From: Priapulus caudatus
Taxonomy: Eukaryota; Priapulida; Priapulimorpha; Priapulimorphida; Priapulidae
Reading direction: 5' to 3'
NCBI RefSeq assembly: GCF_000485595.1
Contig: NW_014577976.1
Coordinates: 33,192 to 85,718, forward strand
Length of the DNA stretch: 52,527 nt
The notes under the pieces are model-generated. The model saw only the letters and a program-made list of their open reading frames with translations. It made no database searches and was not told the origin of the DNA. Position 1 is the first letter of the stretch. Every line of letters begins with the position of its first letter. Both the position numbers and the translations under genes were made by a program. Positions 1-9,411 of this stretch are shown piece after piece.

Positions 1-426
1 GATGAACAAATTACTATTGTTAATTTGTTACTTGACAACAACAATGTTTTTGTCCACAACCAACACAACCCGCCCACCCCTGCACGTGCGGAAATACATA
101 GTTCCCGCTGACTGGCGCTGCTGCTGCGCCACCAGAAATGGCGGTTTGTTATTCGTAAATAATGTTCGTTGACAAGAAATATCGCAAGTATACCATTGCA
201 ACGATAGTTAGAGGTAAAACTTTAGTAGCGGCTATAACTTAAGACATATTCACTTCGGATAAGAGGCATTAATTGCCTACCACAGACGTTTTATAGTCGG
301 GTATAATCGGGGATAAGTTGGTACATTGCATGCCCCATGGGTCGATCTATAGCCCAGCGGCAGTTAATGTAAGCGGCTATAGTACTAGAGCTAGTGTAGA
401 ACCAGCCCGTACGTTGTCTTGCCAAC

Positions 427-436
427 GTGACGTCAC
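427..436. promoter_or_regulatory. Palindromic CRE-like site in POLB intron 1
   Basis: GTGACGTCAC is a perfect 10-bp palindrome and a consensus ATF/CREB site. The human POLB promoter is known to carry the same kind of site upstream of its start. Here it lies about 240 bp inside the intron, so a role in POLB expression is inference only. Confidence 0.35.
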
Positions 437-454
437 ACTTCGGTACTCTATAGG

Positions 455-545
455 GACCCTAGGCCTACCTACCTAGGGGCCTACCCTTTTTTTTTCGGCA
501 TGTAACGCCCGGTAAACCGCACATATAATATATCTTGTTTTGGCC
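455..545. mobile_element. MITE remnant (CTACCTACCTA...GGTAA type)
   Basis: A run of CTACC/CTACCC units, a T tract, CGGCATGTAACG and a TTGTTTTGG end resemble the right half of the intact MITE at 5474-5736 (CTACCTACCTACCC, T tract, CCGGCATGAAACGG, TTTTGTTTTGG). Only this half is recognisable, so it is probably a truncated copy. Confidence 0.45.
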
Positions 546-676
546 TTAGAAGTTAGCGCAGTATTGCACTGGCGGTGAGGAGCTTGCAAGCCCATGATTA
601 CATATTATATATATATATATATATATTATATATCAACTACTAGGCTACTAAACTAGTAACGCCGGCGTAATTTTAC

Positions 677-737
677 CTATCAACATATCGCAGAGGTCAG
701 AGTTCACGTTAGCCTCCGGTGCCTTTCTCTTGCTCAT
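677..737 (-). CDS. POLB: DNA polymerase beta, first coding exon (partial gene)
   Basis: Pol beta is the nuclear base-excision-repair polymerase that fills short gaps and removes 5' deoxyribose phosphate. On the minus strand an ATG at 737 opens MSKRKAPEANVNSDLCDMLI, which matches the well-known N-terminus of animal Pol beta (MSKRKAP, about ten variable residues, then DML). The exon is 20 codons plus one base (phase 1), followed by the donor GTAAAA at 676-671. The short first exon ending just after the DML motif also fits the family. The following exons, including the lyase domain, would lie left of position 1: I see none in 1-676, which is intron. The identification rests on about 20 residues, but the match to a distinctive start is strong. 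Confidence 0.8.
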
Positions 738-1080
738 GATGTCTGTAGTAAAGTGTTTTGGCTTTATGTAACTTGTTGGTGTTTCACTTAGTACTAGTAG
801 TTTTCGCGAGATACGGAAAAGTGATATCATTCACACAGACTATATAATATCCTAATAAAACACTCTAACTGAGTAAGAAACAATAACAAAGACGGTTACT
901 ATCGTCGTTGGTAAACAAATCGCATGAGAGCAGAAGAACGGCCAAAACTGTAGTTCCGTATTTTACCGCACGGTGGCGCTCAATTCGAATGCTCTTTCTT
1001 TTACAAGATATCCACGTGCGTTTCGACATCTTCACGTTTTGTCGTGCTAATTATTCTGTATTATTCTGTAAAACACAGCT
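738..1080. promoter_or_regulatory. Probable bidirectional POLB / nucleolin promoter
   Basis: This 343-bp stretch separates the POLB start codon (minus, 737) from the proposed nucleolin start codon (plus, 1081). It must contain both 5' UTRs and at least the core promoters. On the plus strand CTCTTTCTTTT begins at 992; a C followed by a pyrimidine run is the 5'TOP signature of translation-factor, ribosomal and nucleolin mRNAs, so transcription may start near 992. No TATA box stands out. Confidence 0.5.
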
Positions 1081-4000
1081 ATGTTATCCGCAAAAGTAGG
1101 AGCGAAGAAAGCTGGAAAGGTATTTCGTGGAAATGTTGAGTAAAAAACTGTGTAATGTAAACTGTATTACTGGCAGAGACTTGAATTGTGTTGTGTTGAA
1201 ATGTTGGTTTTTGTGTACAGCCAGTGCCACCATTCCATGTCGTCTTGTGACATGCCATGCATAAATCTGACAACGTGCAACCCGCTATTTTTGCATGATG
1301 TGATAATATCAATCGGATTTGAATGTTATTTAAAATTTTTTTTTAAGCTTTATAAATTTGTTAGTCTCTTGGAGTATGAAGAACTAAAAATTTGTAACCA
1401 ACCTCTTGCGATTACACTGCATAATTCACTGACTTGTTCATACTCTTAGTTTCAGAAAACCACGGTGTGCCCGCATCACGAGGATGCGAGTCTAGCATCA
1501 GAACGGTGACGTGTAGCATTGCAGCTGTTGCAACACGGCGCAGAGAAAGCAATGTTTGCACAGCCGTTGCCACGGCAGTCGCACGATACGGTTACTTACG
1601 TAACGTGACCCTGGCGTTGCAGGGTACGGGTGCCTCGGTGGTTACGATGGCGATATGCACGGCACGAGGGTTGCACACTATTGGCCCTGTATACGCACGC
1701 ACGAACCCCTGTCGTAGCAGGGTAACAATCGATCGGTTACGCAAGCACGAACCCCTGTCGCAGCAGGGTACGAATAAACGGCAGCCCTGTCGTTGCAGGG
1801 TACGAGGGTGCATTATGGTAATGACCCCCCGGTGAGCGATTACGCTGGTCTGTCGCAAGCAGACGCACGCACGAGGCCCTGTCGTAGCAGGGTACGAATG
1901 GTTGGCAGCCCTGTCGCAGCAGGGTACGAATAAACGGCAGCCCTGTCGTTGCAGGGTACGAGGGTGCATTATGGTAATGACCCCCGGTGAGCGATTACGC
2001 TGGTCTGTCGCAAGCAGACGCACGCACGAGGCCCTGTCGTAGCAGGGTACGAATGGTTGGCAGCCCTGTCGCAGCAGGGTACGAATGCTCGGCAGCCCTG
2101 TCGCAGCAGAGTAGAAACGGTTCGTTACGAGTAACGGTACGATGATTCGTCCGGCCACCCGGGGCGGGCCGGAGAATTTCCGTCGAGTGTGGATGCGGCG
2201 GCGCGCGAAGGCAGTCGGGACGAGACGACTCGGCGTCGGGGTCGGCAGCTGCGCTGGTGCGAACCAGGTCAGTACTGGCCGACACGCTGGGGGGCGGGCG
2301 GGCGGGGGTGCACGCGACTCCTGGGGGGTGGCGGGTCATGACGATGTCGCGGCCAGGTAGTGGGAGGGCCTAATTCGTCGGCTGATGTATTTAGTTATTC
2401 CTAGGAGCTCTTTTACTAGCGAGGTGATGTGGCTGCAAATGCAGGGTCTCCAACCATTCCTCATTCTGCGGAATCATTACGATTTCTAGGCTTAATTTCC
2501 GCATTCCACAGCGGCAAGGTTATATTCCTCATTTCAGTTGCACTGTGCAAAATTCGCACTGATTGTTCGCATTGTTCGCTTGGACACATTGTTTTTTTTC
2601 CGCTGGTGCCTGAGCACTGGCCACGCGCTGGTGCAGTACAGATGGAGCAAGTTTATTAATAGCCCTCACTGCCCAAGTCGTTTCTTGGAAATACATAGTG
2701 CTCATAGTGCTCTCTGCCATTACCTTAGCTTTGCACTCTTCCCCCCCCCCTACCATCGCGCAGTGTTGTAATGTGTTTCTATGCATTTTGTATCTGGCAT
2801 GTCTACGGTAAATGGAACAGCCTAGTCAGACAGGCGCTGTCTGCAAGGTGTCGCGTAGTTTGTCTGCTAATCAGATTAACACGTGGGGAGAATGGCATCC
2901 ACATTGCCAACCAAAAAACCTCGACTTTTACAGAAATTCAGGAACGAATGTACACAAATGTGTCCTGTACTTGTGAAGTCAAAACTCGGTGTTAATCATG
3001 GCTATTGCATGGTATGCAGGACAGACTTTCAAGTGGGGCACGGAGGAATGAAAAGTGTTTTAAATCCTAACTTGTAGGGTTGAGTCTAGGGTTGAGATAG
3101 TGGCATCAGACGTGAGAATATGGCCCACAGTATGCCGCAGATTGCAAGAAAATGGCTTAAATATTTCAAAATTTTCTGGTGGGTATGCCCCCCTTCCTGC
3201 GGCAGCCAAGGTCATCAATTTCAGAATAAGCCACTAGTTGCTCGTCACCGCCAGAAACATTCCGCATTTGGAGTTCACAGGGTTGGAGACCCTGCAAATG
3301 ACTGCCAATAATGGCCGTGGGTGTAGGTGCTTCTCTGTCCACTAGTGTGGTGTCTGCATCTCTAGTAGAAGGCCTGCTCCAGCAGCCTGTTGTGCACTAT
3401 CTTGAACCAGGCGGGTAGACGAGGCTCGTCTGGCCTGCCTAGTGCTACAGCATCCACCCGACGACATGTCCGCGTCGCTAACCCACCGCGACTCGGAGCA
3501 TGTGACCAGGGTTACACAGAAAACGTTGCTCTGTCGCCAATTAATCGCTACGAAATTGGGCGGCCCCCCATCGCTAATGCGTAGTCGGGCGTCCCCGAGT
3601 TGTTTAGGTGGTGGCGGGCATCCGATGTTACCTTGCGGTGGCTACGATGGTGTAGACAGACGGAACTCGCGATCACGGATCACTACACTGACTAGTGCAC
3701 CGGTGACGGGGGTTCGTTTAATATCGAACGAGTTTTCACAGCAGCCGTAACGCTAACCTGGGTTGTCCATCCGAGCTTGGGTTACGATGCCTTAATCCTC
3801 ATCCAGTGGGGATCTGTCTTGCCGAGATATCTGTTTTTGTTCACGCAGGAGCTAACGTAAACCCCACAAAGCTCGGTCAATATTTGTGTCATGTGTGCGT
3901 GGGAGCACTGCACCCCCGAAAAAAGCCGAGTGCCGTCTCTCGATCGTGGCCGGGGTCGCTTAGCCGTGTAGCGTCTTGACCTCGTCCGTTTTTTTCACGT

Positions 4001-7000
4001 TTACTTTCAGATAATGTAGATTCGGCGGTATTGACGATTTGTAATCTCATCTCGTATGTTTTTCTTCCGAGAGCAGAAAAGCGTGATTGTGTCGATCCAC
4101 CGTTCTCAATCTCATCGTCTTGTTTATTTCTTTCGCGGAATCGCGTCGCAGGTGAAGAAGGGAGCCGCGGGAAAGAAGGCAGTGAAGAAAGTTCAAGTCG
4201 TGCAAGCGGTCGAAGAGGAGGAGGAGGATGACGAGGAAGATGATGATGATAGCGAAGAGGAGGAGCAGGCTGTTGTCGCCGCCGACGTTGATGACGAAGA
4301 CGACGATGAAGAGGAGGAAGATGAAGGGATGGAAGAGGATGATGATGACGATGATGATGATGAGGAGGAGGAAGAGGATGACGACGAAGACGAAGATGAA
4401 GATGATGAAGCCACGGCAAATGGTACGTGAACCAGGGCAGGGTGCGAAATTAACGGGAGTCTGGAGTCAAATACTCCCTGATTTACTGTCGGACTCCCTG
4501 ATTTGACATATGCAGGTTTATCTTGTTATCAGTGGGGGTGAGGGGGTTGGAAAAGTTGTGAATGTGGGTTACATAGGAACAAATGTGTGCGTAGCCTTCT
4601 CGTCACGAAGGCTTAAGGAATGTCAATGTATATATTGTTTGTTACAGCTGACATATGGAGCGCGTAAATTAAACCGTGACCGTTCCACTCTACACCCCTC
4701 CGAGTGGCGCGTGTCTGTTATTTTACGAGCAGTGCTGTTATTGTCTACAGGTGTGCAAGAGGTGAAGAAGGTGGCCGGCAAACGCAAGCTAGCAGGAAAG
4801 CCAGCAGCTGTTGCTAAGGAGGCTGAGGATGAGAGCGATGATGATGATGATGAGGAGGAGGAGGAGGAGGAGGAGGAGGGCAGCAGCGGTCCGCAGAAGA
4901 AGAAATTGAAGAAGGATTCCGAAAGCGAGTCTGAGGACGACAGTCCTTCAATCGGTACGTAGCGGGGACAGATACTCTGACAGCCGATTGCTGTGTGGTG
5001 TGAGTTTGTTTCTTTGGTGTGAGTGTGTCTGTCTGTGCGTGCGCGCGTGTGTGTACGTGATGTGTGCTTGGTTAGGCTCGCTGCTCTCCGCTCCGTCTCG
5101 TGACGTTGTCCGAGCGCGATCGTTAAATCTCTCCCGTCCTTCGTCTTGCAGAGGTCGTCGAGTTGTCTCTCCAGGGGGCGAAGTTGAAGACGCAGGCCGA
5201 CGTCATCCACTTCTTCCATGGGACCGGCGTCCATCTTGCAGACGCGACGACCGACGGCAGCAAAGTGTGAGCGTTCGCTTAAGCCCCGGACACACTAGGC
5301 GATTTTCACCGGCGACTCAATTGCCGGTGAAAATCGCCTAATGTGTCCAGTCAGTCGCCGCCGATTTTCGAGTCGGGCGACTGAGTTGCCCGAATCAAAC
5401 ATGTTTGGTAAAATCGGGCGATTATTTCAGTCGCGCGACTACAATCGCCTAGTGTGTCCGGGTTGGCGAATGAGGCCAAAACAAAATATAGGTGTGGTTA
5501 CCGTTTCCCGACTGACCCTATTTATTCCTAGCGACCCTAAACATTTTATTGTCATTTTTCTTTAAAGTAATAAAAAATATAGATGTAAAAAAAATATGAA
5601 TTGGCCAGTTTCTGCTTCAAAAGGCACAACGCACACATCCTTCGGACATGGTTCGTAAATAAAATGTTTTCCCTACCTACCTACCCTATTTTTTTCCGGC
5701 ATGAAACGGTAACCACACCTATATTTTGTTTTGGTCTGAGTCGCCCGAATGTACAATTCATCAGCCAATCAAACGGTGCCATTTTCATGTGACTATCAAT
5801 CTAGGTGGCGCGAGTGTTTTAGTGTTGCAGCAGGAGAAAAATCGCCCAGTGTGTCCACTCAGTCGCCCGACTCACTCGCCTAAAAAAATCCCCTAGTGTG
5901 TCCGGGGCTTTAGCGGCGGTGGCGACGGTCGCGCGTCCGTTCGAGTGTTGATGGATATTTTTATGGTGGTGTTTCGGTTGGGAGTCGTCGACTCGCGTAT
6001 GTCGGGAAATGTGGTCTGAAGCGGGTCTCTTCTGCGCGTCTTTGCTCTGGGAATCGTAACGGGGGGGGGGGGGGTAACGTGTGCTAGTGGTCTGGGAGAC
6101 CGTCTTTAGTTTTTCATCTTTAGTCTATGAATCGTAATGAAAAGGTGTCCGTGTTTCTAGCAGGCCTGCCCGAGCAGCCTGTCGTGCACTATCTTGAACC
6201 AGGCGGGTAGACGAGGCTCGTCTGGCCTGCCTAGTGCTACAGCATTCACCCGACTACATGTCCGCGTCCCTAACCCACTGCGGCTCGGAGCATGTGACCA
6301 GGGTTACAGAGCGTCGGCAGCGGAAAGTGCGTCGACGTGTTCGTGATGCGTGCGGAACAAAGGTTCCCGCTCTGTGACGCGGCGCGCTGACGATGTGTTA
6401 TCTCTTTTTTTCATTCTTTCAGAACTGCGACGCTTAAAGTGCCAAAGAAACCCAAGGTTAAAGGTAAGCGTACAAATTATGCCATCTTTTGTGGGTCTAT
6501 AATGTCGTGTTGTAATTTGCAACATGGAAAGCGGCTGCCCGCATTAAAATCCTATGTTGTCTAGCATACGGCTTGTGATAACTCGCATTGTCCGGCGTGT
6601 CTCGGCCGAACGTTCGATTGTTGAAAAATTGGTCAGACAGTCGGCGATATTGTTAGTCGTATTGCGTCTCGTGTGAACGTACCTCTTCAAAAGGCGGAAC
6701 TGGCCTCTCTCTGCCTTCTTCCGTAAGACAACTGAGGGAGATGAAATGCCTCGTGGTTGCTACTTAGAACACTGACAATCTGAGGCAACATGTTAGATCG
6801 CTACGCTGAAAAGCGGACAAGTGGCTGACTAGCTGCTCGTATGGGAGTGGGGTGGGGCTGTTGTCGTAATGTTTGTATATGAATGGATGCGTGGTGAGGT
6901 GTTGCTATGTCAGGGCGGGCACCTGTCCCTCCGCGAAAGCGAGAAACCTTCGTCACACATCTCTCTTTCTCTCTTCACGTGTGTCAGGGTCGAAGACGAT

Positions 7001-8044
7001 ATTCATTCGGAATCTACCGGAAGGCACGGAGAAGGCCGAGATGGAGGAACTGTTTCCCTCTGCCATCGCTGTGAGGCTCCCCATCACGTTTAAAGGGTGA
7101 GAAAACCGGAGTCTGCGTCAGCGTCGTTGCCGCTGCGTTTGGCGTTCGTGTCATACGCCAAATTTATTCGTACCATAGCTGCGGTACAGTCGCATCTGTG
7201 TACGAGGGTCGTGACGTAAGGGTGACGCCAGAAACTGGAAGCGTCTTTTGCGGACTATACCAATGTATGAGAGCAGATGCGAAGCGGACTTTTATAGACC
7301 AACGTCGATGTTTTTTGCGAGTTGACGGTTAACGTGCGTCAGGGTCTCTATTGTCTCCTCGACACGAACCTACGTCGCTGCCGGTCGAAGCGTGCGCCTG
7401 CCGTAGAAATTACGGGGAAGGAATTCCGAGATGCGCGCGTCGTGTGTTTCGTTCTGTGATGATATAACGATGACGAGGCTGATCTTGCGCTTACCCGCTG
7501 CGAGGCACTCTTGATGAATATCGAGGCATTTATCTGAGAACGTACACACACATTTAACAAGTCATCTTAACTGGGGCGAGTACTGGCCTGGTATTCTTAA
7601 CATAACACGCCGAGTACATAAGTCTCTTAACAGGTGCGTGTAGAGTTTCTCTAACCGTCAGGTCGTGAACGCGTCTGACAGTCTAGCCAGTGAATGTATT
7701 TCTCGGATTATATCTGCTGTCGTTTCACCCCGACGTTCGTTTGTTTCCTTGCCCGCAGCTTCTGCCACGTGGAGTTTGAGACCGAGGCGGAGGCGAAGGG
7801 CAAAATGAAGGAGTTCAACGGCTACAAGATGGAGGAGAACGAGCTGTTCGTCGATCTGGCGGCGCCCCGCGCCCCGCAGTCGCCCGGCGGATATGCCGCC
7901 AAGACCGGTACGCTGCTCCTGCCACATGGCAAGATACACGCGTGCACGATTCAGAATCGATTCGGGTTCAAGCACTGATGCTGCTGCTGCTGTTGTTGTT
8001 GTTATTGTTGCTGCTGCTAATGTTCTTGCTGCTGCTAATGTTGC

Positions 8045-8075
<31 letters not shown>

Positions 8076-9023
8076 ACTACTGCTAGTCAGCCTGCCTAGT
8101 CGGAATTGTGTTTGCCCCTCCCCTTGGTAAACTGGGGGGAATTTCGAGCACGTTTCAATTTTCCGTAGTCTTGTATCGCTGGCCTGGTCGCTCACTGTTA
8201 TCGTTATCTGGCAGGTTCCACACTCTTCGTCAAGAACCTTCCCGACGGCGTCACACAGGAAGACCTGGAGGGGATCTTCCCCGGAGCGAGCGAAGTGCGC
8301 ATCCCCCGGGAGTTCAAGGGGTAGGTGACGACGTGTGGGTGACATTGTGTTTGTGTGCGAGTTATTACCCCTAGTCATACACAGCTATATGCTACGTGCG
8401 TCCAGAGTGTATGTGGGGGAGGGCATCACGCTCATGCTTCACAAGTTTGGCTCGGCTGTCCCAGTAACGACTTTCTCTGTACTCGCTGTCTATTTCTGTT
8501 TCTATATCCCTGTCTCACCTTCTCTCCTTCACTCTTTTCCTTCTCTCTGCATTTGTCCTGCTGTTAGTCTTCTCTCTTTCTCTCTCGTGACACTTTCTCT
8601 CGCCCACTCTTTACCTTTACTATCTGTCTCTCTTGCTCCCACGCTCCCTTCCTGCATCGTGCCTTACGCTCTTGTTTTCCTCTTTATCGTGGCAGGTACT
8701 CCTACGTGGAGTTCGGCAGTGACGAGGCGGCGGCGAAGGCGCTGAAGGAGAAGCAAGGTCACGCGTTCCAGGGTAACGAGCTCTACCTGGACATCGCGAC
8801 GCCGCGCGGAGACCGGGGCGGCTTCGGAGGAGGGTTTGGCCGCGGCGGCGGAGGAGGATTCGGACGAGGAGGAGGAGGCGGGTTTGGACGAGGGGGAGGA
8901 GGAGGATTCCGTGGCCGCGGCGGATTCGGAGGGCGCGGCGGGGACAGGGGAGGCGGCTTCCGAGGCGGCAGAGGCAGGGGAGGAGACCGTGGCAGAGGGC
9001 GTGGAAGAGGAAGGTTTTGGTGA
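1081..9023 (+). CDS. NCL: Nucleolin (nine-exon model)
   Basis: Nucleolin is the abundant nucleolar RNA-binding protein of rRNA transcription and pre-ribosome maturation. Exons by eye: 1081-1119, 4152-4422, 4751-4954, 5152-5266, 6423-6463, 6988-7096, 7759-7907, 8215-8320, 8696-9023. All have GT/AG borders, all phases agree, and they sum to 1362 bases (453 residues plus stop). The order is typical: Lys/Ala start (MLSAKVGAKKAGK, joined to VKKGAAGKK), acidic tracts at about residues 30-102 and 138-150, a Ser/acidic segment, a reduced RRM-like piece (172-222), a full RRM (224-300; RNP2 IFIRNL, RNP1 KGFCHVEF), a second (310-385; LFVKNL, KGYSYVEF) and a GGF/RGG tail. Both full RRMs begin at a phase-1 intron and are split by a phase-2 intron inside RNP1. 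It is shorter than vertebrate nucleolin (about 710 residues, four RRMs). Exon 1 (weak donor GTATTT) and the 3' end are least certain: GTGAGT overlaps the stop. Confidence 0.85.
1606..2115. repeat. 156-bp tandem repeat built of CCCTG-N6-CAGGG hairpin units
   Basis: CCCTGTCGTAGCAGGG and variants (CGC, GTT in the loop) followed by TACGA occur about ten times. The higher-order period is 156 bp: CGAATAAACGG starts at 1771 and 1927, and its variant CGAATGCTCGG at 2082. The repeat also carries a conserved CATTATGGTAATGACC spacer. Each short unit can form a 5-bp stem with a 6-base loop. Confidence 0.8.
2442..3294 (+). mobile_element. hAT-like DNA transposon remnant with BED-type finger
   Basis: Both ends carry the same terminal inverted repeat, CAGGGTCTCCAACC (2442-2455 and its complement at 3281-3294). 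CAAATG directly repeats at each flank (2436-2441, 3295-3300). CAG...CTG ends suit the hAT superfamily, although hAT usually makes 8-bp target duplications and only 6 bp match here. Inside, an open frame on the plus strand reads like the N-terminal zinc-finger part of a hAT-type transposase. Confidence 0.6.
2892..3077 (+). pseudogene. BED/TTF-type zinc-finger fragment of a hAT transposase
   Basis: The frame begins MASTLPTKKPRLLQKFRNEC and continues with a Val-Lys-Ser-Lys stretch, then YCMVCRTDFQVGHGG and a stop. A basic start, KF(R/Q)xxW-like region, CxxC and HGG spacing is what I know from the N-terminal finger of hAT transposases and host genes derived from them. The second half of the finger and the catalytic and dimerisation regions are absent, so it is a relic of about 61 codons within the inverted-repeat element. 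Confidence 0.5.
3359..3517 (+). repeat. 155-bp dispersed repeat, copy 1
   Basis: CACTATCTTGAACCAGGCGG and the following 100 bp recur at 6156-6309 in the same orientation with roughly 90 percent identity by eye. There are no terminal inverted repeats and no clear pol III boxes, so the class is unknown. Confidence 0.7.
4438..4516 (+). mobile_element. Solo end of the GGGAGTC/GACTCCC MITE family
   Basis: Starting with CAGGGTGCGAAATTAACGGG, this piece matches the reverse complement of the right end of the complete element at 51461-51812, including the ACTCCCTGATTT and CATATGCAG segments. Only one end is present, in nucleolin intron 2, just after the donor of exon 2. Confidence 0.65.
5282..5909. 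mobile_element. Harbinger-like MITE with TTA target duplication
   Basis: AGCCCCGGACACACTAG at 5282 and its inverted copy ending at 5909 are bounded by TTA on both sides (5279-5281, 5910-5912). A 3-bp TTA duplication is typical of PIF/Harbinger elements. The left end has an extra inner inverted pair around GGCGATTTTCACCGG. The element carries a second MITE inside it and no coding frame. It is related to the element at 50473-50715. Confidence 0.75.
5474..5736. mobile_element. MITE nested inside the 5282-5909 MITE
   Basis: Inverted ends GRCCAAAACAAAATATAGG run on to GTGTGGTTACCG, about 33 bp in all, at 5474-5506 and 5704-5736. TGA lies at both flanks (5471-5473, 5737-5739). The interior has CGACTGACCC, CGACCCTAAAC and CTACCTACCTACCC motifs shared with other elements in the window. 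It is non-coding. Confidence 0.75.
6156..6309 (+). repeat. 155-bp dispersed repeat, copy 2
   Basis: Same family and orientation as 3359-3517; lies in the nucleolin intron upstream of exon 5. Confidence 0.7.
7450..7545 (+). ncRNA. C/D box snoRNA, copy 1, in a nucleolin intron
   Basis: A C box GTGATGA (from 7455), D' CTGA, C' TTGATGA and D box CTGA (7534-7537) are in canonical order, enclosed by a terminal stem CGTTCT/AGAACG. Guide-length segments precede D' (about 17 nt) and D (about 16 nt). It lies in the intron that splits the first full RRM. C/D snoRNAs guide 2'-O-methylation, mostly of rRNA, and are released from host introns. Vertebrate nucleolin introns host snoRNAs too. I could not assign a target or orthologue. 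Confidence 0.85.
7980..8090 (+). repeat. (CTG)n-like microsatellite in a nucleolin intron
   Basis: Imperfect CTG/TTG/CTA triplets over about 110 bp, shortly after the donor of exon 7. The open frames across it are repeat artefacts. Confidence 0.8.
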
Positions 9024-9362
9024 GTGCACACTCGCGTTCGTCGTCACACGCGGGATTAGCGTCAATTTTCGATCTGCTTTTATTTTATTTTTTTCAAGTG
9101 GCGGTTTGAACACCACAGACACTTCGCTGATGTTTAAGTCTAAAGGCTGTAGAACGTTTGCAGTGCTGTACGTTCTGTGATGATATAACGATGACGAGGC
9201 TGATCTTGCGCTTACCCGCTGCGAGGCACTCTTGATGAATATCGAGGCATTTATCTGAGAACGTACTAATAGAACAAAGTTTGCTGTCTAGTCACAGATG
9301 TTCTGCAGTTCTTTTGGTGGGCAGTTATTCAGTATTAATTGTATGTTCTTTCTCTCATTCAG
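9020..9362 (+). other. Probable terminal intron of nucleolin
   Basis: GTGAGT at 9020-9025 overlaps the TGG-TGA end of the RGG exon, and TTCTTTCTCTCATTCAG ends at 9362. Splicing would place snoRNA copy 2 in an intron 96 bp above the acceptor and replace the last codon and stop with a short tail (from 9363: CGCLVEISMV, then stop). Retention gives the stop at 9021-9023. Confidence 0.5.
9171..9266 (+). ncRNA. C/D box snoRNA, copy 2
   Basis: Identical over all 96 bases to the copy at 7450-7545, with a longer closing stem GTACGTTCT/AGAACGTAC. It lies just beyond the RGG exon, most likely inside a terminal intron. The shared block stops at the snoRNA borders, which suggests either selection on the RNA or copying of the RNA unit itself. 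Confidence 0.85.
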
Positions 9363-9411
9363 TGGCTGCTTAGTGGAAATCAGTATGGTGTAATGATGAT
9401 GGTAGTGCTTA

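Larger units (their letters stand above)
1..676 (-). other. POLB intron 1 (part)
   Basis: No coding exon is visible. The stretch holds a palindromic CRE-type site GTGACGTCAC at 427-436, a MITE remnant at about 455-545 and an AT dinucleotide run at about 605-632. Confidence 0.5.
1120..4151 (+). other. Nucleolin intron 1 (repeat-filled)
   Basis: A 3-kb intron in the proposed model. It contains the 156-bp tandem repeat, a CpG-rich block at about 2110-2360, an hAT-like element and one copy of a 155-bp dispersed repeat. No other coding exon is convincing in it. Confidence 0.5.

Noticed and set aside
1592-2158. 188-codon minus-strand frame with repeated RQGC and TLLRQG text
   Set aside because: The 156-bp tandem repeat is 52 codons long, so a frame without stops repeats itself. 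It has no start context or splice support.
4193-4414. Poly-serine minus-strand frame
   Set aside because: Antisense of the nucleolin acidic GAY/GAR tract.
6720-6830. Second snoRNA type with GATGAAAT and CTGAGG
   Set aside because: The boxes do not match the C and D consensus well, and no closing stem was found.
8664-9122. Proline- or serine-rich minus-strand frames over the RGG exon
   Set aside because: Antisense of glycine/arginine codons of nucleolin.
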